Shown: piece by piece, positions 14,901 to 28,400 of the stretch
Numbering within the stretch: position 1 is the first letter of the stretch
Layout: each line of letters begins with the position of its first letter
NCBI GenBank assembly: GCA_028554755.1
Contig: JAPTOF010000003.1
Span: 24,840,001 to 24,904,000, forward strand
Direction of reading: 5' to 3'
Source of the DNA: Cordia subcordata
Taxonomy: Eukaryota > Streptophyta > Magnoliopsida > Boraginales > Cordiaceae
Length of the DNA: 64,000 nt
The notes under the pieces: generated by a model
The model's input: the letters and a program-made list of their open reading frames with translations, nothing else
The model's database searches: none
Told to the model about the DNA's origin: nothing
Position numbers and translations under genes: made by a program

Positions 14901-15896
14901 ATTGGATGAAATAAGCCATATCCTGTGTCCAGTGAGTGATATATTTTTGTCAGGAAAAGGAAAAGAGATGTAATTTTACTACTCACAGACATAATCTGAA
15001 CCAGCCCTATCTTTCGTCCTACAGGTTCTTAGCATCCAGCAGTTGTATCGGATCAGTACAATGTACTGGGATGACAAGTATGGCACTCATAGTGTGTCTT
15101 CGGATGTAAGTATGGATGCAATTACTGAAGCTCCATTTCACTAATCTTCTTCATAAGAAATATAGCGTATTGTCCTTCTGCATTAATTTACATAGAAGAA
15201 TATCAGAGTTTTTATTTAACAAGCCTACTCTATCCAGGTTATATCCAACATGAGGGTGTTGATGACAGAAGACACCAATAATGCAGTCAGCAATTCGTTT
15301 CTGTTGGATGATGATTCAAGGTTAGCATCAAAGGGATAACGCCCGTATGATATTTTCATCTTTCTCTAGATCCATATCTGTTTTAGCTGTAGAATTACCT
15401 ATATCTCTAGGCTATGAAGTTGGATATGATTGCAGTTTCCTGCTCCTTATCCTTCTCATTTCATATTGCACAATAGTACAAGGCCATTGCACATTACGCA
15501 CACAGATGCGTATAACATCTGTTATTTATGAAATAAAACTAGGAAACAGTTTTGCACAAGCATAATTTGAATGTTTAGTAGCTCAATCGGCTATGCTTGC
15601 GCTTTCTGTTCATCAACATTATCCTGAATGCACTTGTTAGCATAGTTTATCATGTAGTTAAAGATTTTCCAGGATGCAAAATTGACAGATATGTCTTTGG
15701 CAAGTGAGGATGCTCATTTGAGTTGAATTTCCCTTGGCATTAATGCATCTCTCTTAATGGTTAATTTTGCAGTATTCCATTTTCCGTTGATGACATATCC
15801 AAGTCAATGGAACAAATAGACATTGCTGATGTTGAACCTCCTCGTATGATTGCCGAGAATTCAGGCTTTAGCTTTTTGCTACTGCGCACTGAGTAG
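2996..15896 (+). CDS. Class XI myosin heavy chain (complete, 38 exons)
   Basis: Actin-based motor that moves organelles and vesicles and drives cytoplasmic streaming. Spliced product is 1528 aa, normal for plant class XI. Visible in order: SH3-like N-terminus (GSHVWIEDP), P-loop GESGAGKT (156-163), switch I NNNSSRFGK (about 209-217), switch II DIYGFE (434-439), six IQ calmodulin/light-chain sites (about 738-876), coiled coil (about 880-1080) and a cargo-binding globular tail with DIL domain, ending FSFLLLRTE. Coding exon 1 is only the ATG (2996-2998), followed by donor GTACGT. Other exons: 4138-4266, 5012-5155, 5259-5404, 5480-5636, 5725-5783, 6088-6247, 6358-6507, 6582-6718, 6810-6956, 7096-7197, 7309-7366, 7460-7561, 7943-7980, 8218-8344, 8450-8620, 8800-8931, 9069-9178, 9311-9371, 9631-9808, 9928-10133, 10208-10327, 10795-10893, 11208-11429, 12378-12517, 12687-12798, 12889-12933, 13037-13291, 13428-13580, 13668-13874, 13986-14129, 14370-14440, 14534-14633, 14709-14765, 14875-14931, 15025-15105, 15238-15320, 15773-15896. 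Phases all agree; no break seen. Subclass within XI not assigned. Confidence 0.96.
3707..4055 (+). repeat. Two-copy tandem duplication in myosin intron 1
   Basis: A unit of about 173 bases occurs twice, starting near 3707 and 3880. Shared landmarks are AACATCTGGAGATAGAACT (3721 and 3894), the run around GAACTCGCTGGGAGATTTTT, and GAGCAGCTGGAC followed by GATCAAACTTCACAAG. The copies differ at a few percent of positions, so the duplication is fairly recent. It is intronic and does not touch splice sites. Confidence 0.9.
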
Positions 15897-16738
15897 TCAG
15901 ATATTTGATCATGAGTAGATAGAAAGCGTATTAGGACACTTTTTTAAGGGGATTGATAGAGTTTATCGACCTATCTTTAATGTTGATTCCATTTCAAGTT
16001 AGGGTACTACCACTAAACTAAAGTAGGACGGCTTTCTTGTAAGTATATCTTCGGCATTACATATGTCGGGCTCAAGAAATGAGTTGCTTATGTTCTCCTA
16101 CAGAATGTAATTGTAGCGTCTCTATATAGTATCTTTACATTCTTCAGTCTTCTTGTAATGTATTCATATATGGCATACAAATCATTCTTGCAGCACTTGT
16201 CTCTCGGAAGAATCTATCCTCTTAAGAAACATGTTTCTTGTTTAATTTTGTATTACTTCTTGTGATAAAGCTAAGAAATAAATCTCAAAATGTTTTTTTT
16301 TTTAAATTTTGTATTACTTCTTGTGCTAAGAAATAAATCTCAAAATGTTTCCAGATACTTGTATATCTAGAGAAAGCATGAGTCTGAACACCAAGCCATA
16401 TAAAATGGTCCACAAAGAGAACAGCATTGCTGTCTATCAAACTAATTCGCGAAAGTTCAGTGATCTCAAATTTATATGATTCTTTTATTAACTTTATACG
16501 TGGATGTAATTTTATAGAACAAGATTTAAATTTATGGCCTAATTCAAATATTTCATCATATTTAAAAATTTAGCCTATTATTAGCCTACATTGATTTCAA
16601 AATAAGAATATCATTAACTCAAGGAATTGATCAAGTTCTTTAACTTATTATTAATCTACATTGATTTCTAAAATTATGCATATACAGCCCAAAGACCTTG
16701 TGTCCTTAATGGAGTTAATACAACTGATCAAATGACCA

Positions 16739-16957
16739 GGCTCGTTTGGACTGACTTTTTTCAAAAGTGTTTTTTTTAATAACTTTTGAAAAATAGCTTT
16801 TTTTTTAAACTAAAAATTCTGACTTTTAAAAAAAGCTGTATTTGAGCTTTTTAAAGAATTTCAATTTTTTAGAAGTCAAATCAAATAGTTATTACAAATT
16901 TAATATAACTTTTTAGAGAAAAATATTTTTTTTAAAAAAAGTCGATCCAAACAGGTC
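16739..16957 (+). mobile_element. MITE with imperfect terminal inverted repeats
   Basis: The left end GGCTCGTTTGGACTGAC and the reverse complement of the right end, GACCTGTTTGGATCGAC, match at most positions. The 219-bp interior is made of T-runs and A-runs that can fold back on each other. Length and structure fit a non-autonomous DNA transposon. The target duplication is not clear, so the superfamily (Harbinger-like or hAT-like) is open. Confidence 0.6.
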
Positions 16958-17690
16958 TCTTGTCCAGTTTTTCCTATATGGCATTTTTCTTTTTCTTTTT
17001 AATTTTCCTTTTTTTTCTTCTTTTTCTTCTTTTCAGAAACATCCCCATAGTTATCATTTTCGGCCTATGCAATCCCATTAAGCGAGATTATTGCAATTTT
17101 TCGAATAATACGTGGAGGCTCTTGTAATTATTACAAAGTATAGGAAATGTTTCTATTGTTCATCCTTAACTTTATTTGGTAAAAGATAATAAGTTTCGAG
17201 TCACTGCAAGCCCTTGCTTGTGTTTCGTGATGCTTATCCATATTTAATTGAATGTCTATCCAAGAATTCAGTCCCTGAAATTGTTAATTTGCAACGAAGT
17301 CCTTCAATGTTGTGAAAATTATCATATAGATGCCTTTAAGGTATTAGACACTAGCACTTAACAGTTAACATTCGCTTTGGGTGCTATTATTATTTTTCTA
17401 TTTTCACGTAACACATTAACCCAGTAATTAATAATTTCCAATAAAAGAAAAGGCACAACATTTATTTTGGAGGAAGACTACATATTTTGGCCCTAATTTT
17501 TCTTTTTCTTTTTGCATTAGTTTTTACTGTTTCCATCTCAAACATTATGGTTGTAGTGTTTCTCATGTTTTTTTTTTTCTTTTGCCCTTTTTTTAATATT
17601 TTTACCACGGCTATCGGCACAAAGTTAGCGATGCTTATTCCCCACATACGATAAAAATTAGTGGAGCTAAGGGCATTTTTCTAAAAACAA

Positions 17691-17842
17691 GTACTTTTTT
17701 TTGGATTGATTTTTACAAAAATAACTCTAAAAAAATTTCAATATAATTTTTTAAAAGTTAAAAAATTTTAACTTTTAAAAAAAAACCTTTCTCAAAAATT
17801 ATTAAAAGAAATGTTTTTTGAAAAAGTTAATCTGCACGAGCC
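17691..17842 (-). mobile_element. Second, diverged MITE of the same kind, inverted
   Basis: Read on the minus strand this begins GGCTCGTGCAGATTAACTTTTT and continues with the same series of T-runs, AATAATTTTTGA-like and AAAAGTTAAA-like blocks as the element at 16739. It ends near ATCAATCC, the counterpart of the other element's terminus. It is shorter and its ends are eroded. Confidence 0.45.
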
Positions 17843-17959
17843 TAATGTGAAATTGTCCAAACTTTAGGGGCTTATCTGAAATCACCCTCCTCTCCTCCTA
17901 AACTATAAAAGGGCGAAAAGCTGATTAACACAATTGGGTATTTGAATTAGGAGGTGAAA

Positions 17960-20900
17960 ATGGAGAGCGGCGACGAGAAGAAGCAGGATGAGCCGGTTTT
18001 CTTGGACCGGTCTTCTCGAGCTACCAGAGGCAAACGGTTCGTTTTTTTCCGCCAACAACACCTTCAATTTCCAATTCTTCTTTTCAAAATTTTGTGTGTG
18101 CATATACATACATACGCTCGTATATACATGTATATATGTGTGTGTATATATATAGTATATGTATGTGTGTGTGTAATCAAAGAGGATTGATATTGAGGTT
18201 GAAATGATAGGATGACCAAATTGGTGGATGAGGAAATTGAAGAAGATGAGGTTTTCTGGAACCAAGATGCTCTGAAAGAGGTAAATTTAAATAGAAATAG
18301 AAAAGTTTTTATTTTTTATTTTTAAAGGATTTGCAATCAGTTTACTAGTCAAATTTTGTGCGAGAAACTTCCGTTTTTATGGGTGGTTCAGAACCAGTTT
18401 GCACATTTATATTTTATGTATGTATATTATGACAGTGCTGACATGTATATGGAGATATATTCTTTTTTCCACAGAGCTTTTTGTTTTCATGTGTTGTGTT
18501 CTGGGACTGAGTTATGAAATATAAGTAGGCATTTATTAGTAAGGTCAATTTGGTACTAAAATAAGTGGAATTAGCGGAAAAAAGGTGATCTTATTATGTG
18601 GGAGATGATCAATGTTCAAAATTAATTCAATCAATGGCGTTGAAAGGGATGGAATTCATGTGCAGCTAAATATACTTAGAAAAAGATTGTATTTTTAGTT
18701 GTTTAAAAAGTTACTTTTTTGTTGCAAAATTTTAGGAAGTATTAGGATAAAAAGGAAAGTAAAAAAAAGGGAAATGGAGACTAGGAAAAGAGATAGAAAG
18801 AAAGAATAAAGCCATGCAGCCATTTATATTGATGTTATGAGATGATGGCAAAGGACCATCCTTGATCATGCAATTTTTATGCACTCGGGCAGAAGATGAA
18901 TATGTTCTATATTGGATTGGTTGCCGTGCCTTCTTATATTTCTGCATTTGCTGAATTGAAGTCTGGGGAAGGTTGCGATCTCATGAGCTTTCCAGACTCA
19001 CAGTCTAGCTTAGGTGATTCTGATCCCCTTATGAAGTAATTGGATTAATATTTCCACACTAATGGTGAAAGAAAACGTGAATCAGAGAATAAAATATCTA
19101 TATCAACTTGAGAAGAAAATTTGTTAAAAGAAATATTATAGTTCAAATGACTGTAACCTATATTTTAAAATGAAGAGGACATACTCTTGTGGAATCTTAA
19201 TGACTTAAACGGTGATATCATTATTCTTAATGCCTCTAGTAGTTTAGCTATTGAACAAAACATTTTCCTTAAGCTAGTAGTGTCCATTTGAGAATCTCCA
19301 TGGTAAATGTTCCCAGTCAAGCTGATATTTTGGGAAATAAGAAATATCGAACTCACATATTTCGGTTAGATATAATATTTTTTCCTTCTGCTACTGCCTG
19401 CATTATCTTTAAGAAGATATTGTATAGCAGCTCTCAAGTAGGGGATTCCTCAAAAGAACCTGGCATTTATTATTGAGAGTAGTGTCATATTTTTGAAGGA
19501 TAAGAAAATGCAAATCAGAGGTAAACTTTTTGGAAAACATTGTAAAATATTTAGGGATAGGGTGTGGATCAGATTGTTCTTTTTTGTTGACTTTTGAATT
19601 TCTTAATGAAGTGAATCCATTGAGAGATTAACTTTGGTTGGGAGTCTCTGCCCCTTAAAACCTTCTGATCCACCCAAAAGTCGAGAGAAGAAGAAATGTT
19701 GGAAATTTCAGAGCATTTCCCTCCCTCCCTCCCTCCCGGTTTCCATCATGTTTGTAAGTTGTAATGCACTTTCCTGATTGAGTCTTCTTTACACATCTCA
19801 GGAAGAGAATGACAAAGAATATGAAGAAGAGCCAGAGGTTGCTGATGTTTTTGACAGTGACTTTGATGAAGACGTAAGTCCCAAGCTACTGTGAGTTTTG
19901 TGGCTTCAGTCCTTTGGACTGCCTCTTGAGATCAGTGTCCATGCAAAAGGGCTGTTGTATATATATGTTATTCCTGATTGTAGCATTTGTTTCTTAATCA
20001 CTTGATTGACCTATTACTGGTGTAGGAACCTGATCCTGATGAGGAAGCAGAGAATGAACCAGATGAAAGGAGAGAGCCAAAAAAACGGTTAATATTTCCT
20101 GGAAAACTGTCGTCAAAGAAGAAAAAGAAAAAGAAGACCATTTCCAAATTGGAAAAGGCACCCCAAGATGAAAAGGTTTCTGAGCAATCCACCCCTTCAG
20201 AACATCATGATAATCCTGACGATGTTGAAAAGGAGAGGATAATTCGGAAATCTACAAGAACCGCAGTCATTGTTAGACAAGCAGAAAGGGAAGCTATTCA
20301 TGCAGCATTGCAGGCAACAATTAAGGTCTGGTAGAAATAATAGCTTTGGTTTTTATTTTTGCTTGAAATATATGGTTATAGTAATCTACTGAATATATGC
20401 AAGCCCTTGTATGATGTCAGATCATGTATCTTTTGGTACAGTAATCTAAGCTCAGATTGATAAGCTGTAGCTTGATTTCAAATTTTTATGCTAGTTTTGA
20501 TGCTCTTCATCTGACTTATTTGCTAGGTACACTTTCCTAGTGCTCTTTGTCTGACTTTATGTGAGGTGTTTGTTTGCTATTTCTCCTTCTACTGCTCTAC
20601 ATTCTACAAGGCTGATTGATCTTAGAAACTTCTACTCCACTAACATGCAACACCATGAGTACCCCACTAGTCTAAATTATAAGCATTCCATAATGAATAT
20701 TTTAAATTGAATCCTCCGCAAAAAGTACCAAACAACAAATGTTCTATAATCTCTTGACGTGATTTTTCCGCCACACTTCTCGAACAGATTGCCTTTGCAA
20801 TAAGAGTTTCTAACTTCCTCACAAGGAAAAAAGGGGAGAAAGTCTAGATGAACCTTTGAGTAGAACGGGGTGTATATTTGTATCTTGTGATAACCTTGGA

Positions 20901-23700
20901 ATCTATTTAGGTTTTCAAGAGAGTATATTAGGTTTTAATGGTTAAGAAAATGATATATTCATATGAACAAAAATTACTAAAATTTTTATCTGCACTTGAT
21001 CAGCATTTGCCTTTTATATGTACACAACATGGAAGAGTCACTATCTTTCCTTTTCTTTTGCTTCTCTCCTAGACCTCTTTTTTGAGTAAAAAAGTTGGTG
21101 TGCCCGTTGATGTTTACTGTTAGATCCATCACATCTTTGATTCTTGCAATATATTATCCTACATACTTAATATCTGGGTTTTCCTGCTAAAATTTGGGCA
21201 AAACTGTAGATTAATTTTAAAAAAGAAACTTCAGAGACTGTCACCTCTTGCAACTTTGGGAAAAACTTGCATTCTAGTCTATGATTAGATTTATTGGGAC
21301 ATTCTGATGAGAATAAACTAGTATAACAGTACTTATTTAAAGTTATCAAATCTCCTTTTTCCTGTTTCTGTAGTCAAATTCTTTATTTGACTGGATGGTG
21401 TTTTACAAGATATGTCTATTTATGAATTGGTGTTCTACATTTCCTCAGCTCTGGGAGGTGTGCACTGACCAAAATTTTAAAACTAAACCTGTTATGTATA
21501 TCAGCCAGTTAAAAGGAAAAAGGAAGGTGAAGAGAAGAGAATGACTCAAGAAGAGATGCTCTTGGAAGCAGCTCAAACAGGTCAGATTCATTTGATAGGC
21601 TGGTATTTGATTTGTTTAAAATCTGGATGTTTCTACTGGTAGGTTGCTTTATTTTCCATTATTAAATATCATTTTAGTTTTTGAGGCACAAAACAATTCT
21701 TGCAGAAATCATCAACTTGAGAAACTTGGAACGAGTTTTAGCAAAGGAAGAAGAAGTCAAGAAAAAGGCAGTTGTGCACAAGGCTGTTTACAGTGGCCCA
21801 CAGATTCGTTATATTTCTAGAAATGGTAAGGCATTCCATCATCCTCTGGAAACTAAGATATCTTACCTTTTCGACATTAGTATCTCTATAGGTTGTGGCT
21901 AATGTATGTAAAAGGCTTTTTGTGGCTGGAAGTGAAAAGGCATTCAAAATTTTCATCTGCTAATATGAAATGGATGATGGAATTTCTGTAGGGTGTTCAT
22001 ATCTAGAATACATGAATGGAGCATCATTTGAGTCAGGGATCTCAACAACATCTACTCCATGTAAGTTCTTGTATTACGTGCTTCCCAGCTTAAAATGATG
22101 CTGTCATTGTTGCAACTTTTGAACATTGAAAAATGTGATGTGTTGCACAGGCATTCTGTTATAAGATGCTTGCATTTTTAATGGTAGGAAGGCACACTAT
22201 TGCATGTCATCTTATTGGTACATGCAGTTTATTCTCCACCATGCATATAGTTGCATGAATGCCCTCTGAAGGGAAAGGTGTATCTACTGATTTATCAGAA
22301 TGATCTTTTGATAATAGTTGTCATCTCGTGTATGCTTGAATTTATGGAGCTAGAGGTCTCAATTTGTGTGTCTGGACTCTGTAAAACTTGATATGCTACT
22401 TCCTTTACTGTCTTTCATTTATATCTCCCGTCAATATATTCCTCCAACCATTTAAAGCTGTTGTCTTTTATCTACATACTCACAGCAAATAGATAGTGTC
22501 AAATTACCACCCCATCTAGCAATATAAAATAGGTAGAGGAAGTTTTAAACCAGAAGCAGCCATAATACTATGAAAGGCTGGCTGCGAGCAAAACAATATG
22601 CCCGGTGTGGATGAACACACTTAATCAACATGCACTTGGATATGTACATGCAGATAACATTTTTGAATATCATCAGTCATTAGTGTTATATCATTGAAGG
22701 CCTGAAGCTTACTCAGAAGAAAACAGTTTCTACTTTTTCTCATATAGACTTCTCAGGGCCAAGAAATATGGTGAATGCCATATCTGCAGGTGCTAAGTAG
22801 CTTATGGTTATTGCTACTTGTTATCATTGAGTGTTTTCTCAGTATCTCTCCATCATGATTAGCTTAGCTGATTTGTTTTGTTTCTCCAGACCAACAGAAG
22901 TCACTTTGTGTGGTTACTGGGCTGCCAGCAAAGTGAGTTTTCACTTACCTTCAATCATTTAAACCTAGCTTTCATTTTTTCAGCAACAGAAAGTGAGGTT
23001 ATACTAATTTCGTTGAGTTCAGTGTGGTTGGGTTTTCTGGATGTTTTGAGGTTGGCCTATCATGTTAAATGTCTCTCTCTCTCTCACACACATACACAGA
23101 CACACTCTCTCGATTATTACTTGCTGCTCATGGTTTTTTTGTTTCCTTATAGAACTTCTCTGTTTTCTTTTCAAGTTCCAATATTTATATCCTTGAAGAG
23201 AACTTGAGAAGTAATATTGTCTATTCACACTAGTGAACTTTCAATTATGCAATTGAAAGGGACTTCTGTCCTAAAACATATCGACTTTTTAAGTAACTGA
23301 TATTCGGCTTCTGACTTACTCAGGTACTGTGATCCCAAAACTGGTCTGCCTTATGCAACAAAGGAAGCTTTTAAGGTCATCCGTGACCGGTAAGCTTCTT
23401 TTCCTTATCTTTTGCTTTCCAAGGGCCAAAAATATGCATATATACATAACAGACTTCTTGATTAAGCCTTTATATGAGAGAGAGTATTGAAGGCCTTTTC
23501 TGAGTTTCAGGTTTTCTGCCGAAAGCAACAGAGGCAGGGAGAAAATGAGCATGGGAGAACTGTTTGATACCGTTTCTGGACTAGGGTTCACTGACAGGCG
23601 AAAGAGATCAGTGATTGAAAATGGTGGGAGTGCATCCTACTATCGACCTTTTGCTCGTTTCCACAGGTTTCCTGCCGTCGATGATGAAGACTCGGAGTAG
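17960..23700 (+). CDS. SWC2: SWR1 complex subunit 2 (SWC2/YL1/VPS72 homologue)
   Basis: Nuclear subunit of the SWR1 remodeller that swaps H2A for H2A.Z; the YL1 family binds the H2A.Z-H2B dimer. Ten exons: 17960-18036, 18211-18280, 19802-19873, 20026-20325, 21505-21580, 21706-21825, 21992-22060, 22890-22932, 23324-23389, 23511-23700, giving 360 aa. Visible features: the YL1 N-terminal signature LDRSSRATRGKRMTKLV (about 15-31); a long acidic stretch (EEDEVFW through DPDEEAENEPDE), expected for histone binding; a run of seven lysines; a basic helix RKSTRTAVIVRQAEREA; and the C-terminal YL1_C module (about 262-299) with VVTGLPAKYCDPKTGLPYAT. The 5' splice site of exon 4 reads AAG|GTCTGG, weak for a plant donor, but only it joins in frame to the conserved IKPVKRKK. 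The protein looks intact. It is convergent with the RLT3-like gene. Confidence 0.95.
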
Positions 23701-25465
23701 CTGCCATGTTAAATTACTCTTCGATAGTTGATTTTAGTTTTGTACATATAGGTGTAGGCTGTAGCAACTTTAATTGATTAAGGTAGTAGTTTGATGTAGT
23801 TTGTAGAATAATGACGTTTAGCTTTGCCAGCACACTAGCAGAAATGGTAACAGAAACAAAAATTTTGAAAGCATCACAATGTTTGCAACCTTTCTGTGAT
23901 TTGGACAGCCGGAGCTCATGAAATGAACATCTGAAACAAGAAGTTGCAGGATTTTGAGTTCTGCTTTCCATCTCTAATAGCAGTAGCTCTCGGTTTAGCA
24001 TTGCATGATTTTAAGGATTTTGTCGTCTGGTGCATTCGTATTATGCTGAATAGTTATTCCCTCCTTGTATTGGCCAAAATATGATTCTTATATCTGCTAT
24101 TCCTAGCGTAAGAATCATATTCTATAAGTAGTCTGCAAGATGTCCTAGTAGTAAGAACTAGAGTTAGACATTGCTCAGAAGAGTTCGATTCTTTTCTGAG
24201 TTGACTGCCTTGATTTATTTAGTGGTCGGATTGTAAGCGTATTCTTTTACTTGGGATTTACAGGTGGTTGGATTCTACTGGATATCCACTGATCAAGCTC
24301 TACAAATTGAGTCTCTCTCGTATCGAAGGGGGAAAAAAATCATATTCTAGATTTTAACAATTTCATTGCAGATATGCTAGATATAAATTTTAAAAAAAAA
24401 ATCATATTCTAGATTTTAACAATTTCATTGGAAGAAATGTCGGATATAATTTTTTTTTATTACTCATTTATTGCGTCTTTTATGTACATCAAGTAGACAT
24501 GAACACAATCGATAATAAATGGACGGCGAGAAAAACAGAGATGCATAACAACATTCTCCCATCTGTAATGCCAGGGTTCGGCATTCTATAACCTACTGGG
24601 GAACTTTTATTTCCTTTACTGTGAAACACTCTAGCATTCTTCCATACAAAATATTGCAATAGGTAGAACTACGCATGGACAAACAGTCATGGTGATTAAC
24701 TACGACAAAATTGTAGCCTATGAGAAAAAGAATACCCCTAGCTAATACTGTGCTATACACTCAATGGTAACCCAGGTGCTGGACCGAAGATTAGCCGAAA
24801 TTGGGAAGCTTATGCAAGGTTTTGTACAACAATAGAACTGCAGCTTTATCCTCGTCTCTGCAAAATCTTGACTCCGGGTATTCTGCTAAGGAAGCTTGCC
24901 GATATTTCATTATGCAGCAGTGCATCATCATAATTTGCCAATAAGCAATGTGCGTATGGTACACAACAAAATACTGATCCAATCTTCCAGACAGACATGG
25001 GAGACCTTGAATCAATTAGAACAACGCTGTCCTGAATTAAGAAAAAAATTGAGATATTAACTCCCAGGCACTGCACGTTATAGCAGTCATACATGAAATT
25101 ACAGGTTTACAACTAAGTGAACTGATGTAGCATCTTAGCTTTTGAAGATTTGCGAGAAGGGAAACAGCACACAAGTACTCTCATGGGAAATGGGAAATGG
25201 TCACTTGTTCCTTCTCACCAATACACATAGACAAAGTAATTTTCAAATGAATTGCTACTTCGCCTCTGTACAAGGGTAATGAGTAAGCGGTATCACATCC
25301 GTTGAAGGAAAGACAAGCAAAATCAGAAGTAATTCTTGTTCTCTAAGGTATGAAAGCAAGACCCACATTAAGGACAGAATCTGTGACTATTAGAAGGCAA
25401 CCAAGAGGATAACTGAACTTGGAAACAAGAAAGATATAGTTCAAGCCCCTAATTTGTATCTAAGT
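23701..25465. other. Convergent 3' intergenic region
   Basis: Contains the 3' UTRs of SWC2 (+) and of the RLT3-like gene (-), with no further supported coding region. A tandem duplication lies at about 24334-24450: TCATATTCTAGATTTTAACA plus the following TTTCATTG occurs twice, each preceded by an A-run. Short minus-strand open frames near 24791-25094 have no recognisable family and probably lie in 3' UTR. Confidence 0.55.
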
Positions 25466-28400
25466 TCAGATAGGATAATGCTGTGGCAAACCTTTTGATC
25501 TGGCTACTAGTTCCAGCTTATCCCGAGAAAGATCTTTCACCAAATGTGGAGCAACCAACATATCCAATTTAACCAACCAAAGTCCAATTGCAGATGATGT
25601 TTGTGGCATGGCTGGAAAGCTTGCAAGAATTTCTTGAAGTGCATAACTGGACTCCGGTGCATCATTGAATTGGTATAACCAGTCCTCACTGAGAGCACTT
25701 ACAAAGTCAGCAAGAACCTGTAATATAAAGATAGTCATCAACATTATATCCTTAAAAGAATGTCCTGCTGAGGGGCAGGCATCAAGACTGCCAGTATAAA
25801 ATTGAAAACAGAAGCCACTCTGGTACAACCAACAAACAATCAGGGATATTAACAAGGAGGCTGGTCCAAGCTGCATGAGCACAATTACATTATAACACAT
25901 ATAGTGTATTAGTTACCTGTAAAAAATCTCTCAAAGTTGAGGCCCGTCTCAACCTTTTCACCCAAAGGTTATGAGCGGATTTTTTCCATGCACCGCCTAA
26001 AGCATCATCAGGCATAACTGACTGCACAGAAGAATCGAAATGCGAATATGTTAGTCCAAGAATAAACAAATAAATGCACTCTAGAAGTGTATTAATACCA
26101 CTAGCATATGAAACTTTGGAGCCTATTAGTGCATATTATTCTATTTAGAGTCTTCACAACTATATAAAATGGGCTGGCAGATTCCAATATAAGGGTTCAC
26201 GAGAGTTTCTCACTTGGAATTCCATCATGCTTTAAGGCTTTAGTTCTTTTCTCTGTTATGGGGAATGTTTAGGGCGAGTATCGCTTTCTTAGCATGCCAA
26301 ATGACTCTTTGAGACACGAATGCTATAAAACAGAGAGAAAAGGAGTACAATACAGAAAACAAGCAACTCCTCACCGACCACATTAGACAATTATGGTAAA
26401 TTACATTGAGTTATCCTACTAGATCATACTGCCCAATGATGCAATGGTGATATAACCCCAAAAGCACTTATCACGGATCCCCCACACAAAACTTAGAGAC
26501 TAATATTAGAACAATCAACGCGACCAGTGTGAAAATATTAGAGACTAATATTAGAACAATCAACGCGACCAGTGTGAAAATAGTGATTGTTGTGCAACAG
26601 TAAATTGGATTGTAATCATAACAAGGGTTGGGAGTGAAACTGTTAGCATATGTCGTCTCTATGCAGGGCAGAAACCAGATAAATAGAAAGCATATTTAGA
26701 GTGAGAGAAAACAGATTCTCATGTCTGCATGTCCAGAATATTAGTAACTGTAAGACCTTAGCCATGGGAATCTCACCTCAATTGCATAAATAGCAGCTTT
26801 GAGTGACTGCAACTGTGATGAAAGGACTTTCTGACTTGGAAAGTTATCAACAGCGATATCATCTCTGCATGTTGCAGTATGAATCGCATATTTTTCTTCT
26901 AGATCAAAATCAAGCTCAAATGTGGTATGGCAAACCTTACAGTGTTTCTCATCTCTCCAGTACAGGTCATGACAACTTCCGCATCTAGTAAGTGAATCAA
27001 GATATGGCCTTTTTCCAAGTTTAACAGCATTAAGATTAGAATAAAATGATTTCCACACCCATACATCAAAAGCTTGGATGCGGTCCCATGCATCTTTCTG
27101 CTGTTCGCTTTTCTTTATTGATTCCACAGTTATAGCACCCCTAGAAGATGGAAGATCATTTTGCACATCTACCAGGCCTAAATTGTCTACATCTGATACT
27201 GCTGATGAGCTGTCCTCCCTAGACATATTCAGTTCAGATAGATCAGATTGTGATGTCTGCTTAATACCAGCCTCATCTGGTATGCTGGACATTGCTCTGC
27301 AAAGAAATGCTTCACGTTGTTTCAGAGATGCCAAAAGAAAAGCCTCCCTGGTGCCTCTACGGTCCAGAGCTGACAACAAAGTGCACAAAGCCTGCAATTA
27401 GAACAAAGCAGGTCAAAGGATCAAGATACAGCATAAAACAGTAAAATTTTCTCTGAATATACAAGAATAAAAATTTACATGTTACCTCTTCAGTATCTAT
27501 CACCTCCCAGTGGCCATCTTCAGAAGATTCAAAATAAATCCTCTTATGACCAGGATCACATTGATCACAAGGGCCCAAGAAGAGCCAATATCGATTATAC
27601 CTACGATCCGAACCCAGAAAGATAGATTGCATAGGATGCAAATTGTACACAGCTTCCTTTGCTTTTGAGATTGTCGTTGTGTGGGATGAGTTTTCAGTCT
27701 GACATATTGTAGACATGCAAACCGAAGAGTCCACTGGGTGAAGCACTGACATTGAAGTAGCGTCTTTAGTTTTTATAATACGACCACAATAACCTTCAAA
27801 TTGCCTGGAATTATCATATTGCTCTGTTGATCTTTTTATTTTTCCACCAGAACTGTTTTTATAGATGTTTGGAACAGATTCCTTGGTTGATGTCATAGGA
27901 TCCTGCAGAAGTGGAAGTGATTATAGGACTCGTTTACCCAAGCAAGACATGGTACATTATAAAACATGTTATTCATTTTAACCATCATCTTTGGTTGCAA
28001 CAATTTATCTTGTTTGCGACTACCAGGGGTAGTTGAAAGAGGAGAATATCAACCAACATTCAAATAGAAGAAAGGCCAGACTGAAATAAACTTAAACCAG
28101 AAATGTGCCTAGATAATCAATGAAGACAGAGAATCTAAGGAGATGTTGAAGATTTTTCTTTTTATTTTATGTCATAATATTGAGAATTCTCACAATCCCA
28201 AACTGCAGCCTAAAAAGTCAAATCCTAGATTTGCAAAGACATGACACTATCCACACTGTTAATACATTAAAAAGAAAAATTAAAAAGGACTTGTTGGGCA
28301 CAATTTCTTATACATTCAACACTCTAAATAGCAGCCAAAACATTTAACTTAATTTTCGCAAACAGGAAGGACAACATTGTCAACTCAAACAGATATTTGG

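Larger units (their letters stand above)
15897..17959. other. Intergenic region between myosin and SWC2 genes
   Basis: Holds the myosin 3' UTR at the left and the SWC2 promoter at the right. A short tandem duplication sits near 16237-16350: a block containing TTTTGTATTACTTCTTGTG and AGAAATAAATCTCAAAATG occurs twice. Two T/A-rich miniature elements (16739-16957 and 17691-17842) fill much of the rest. No coding region is supported. Confidence 0.6.
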
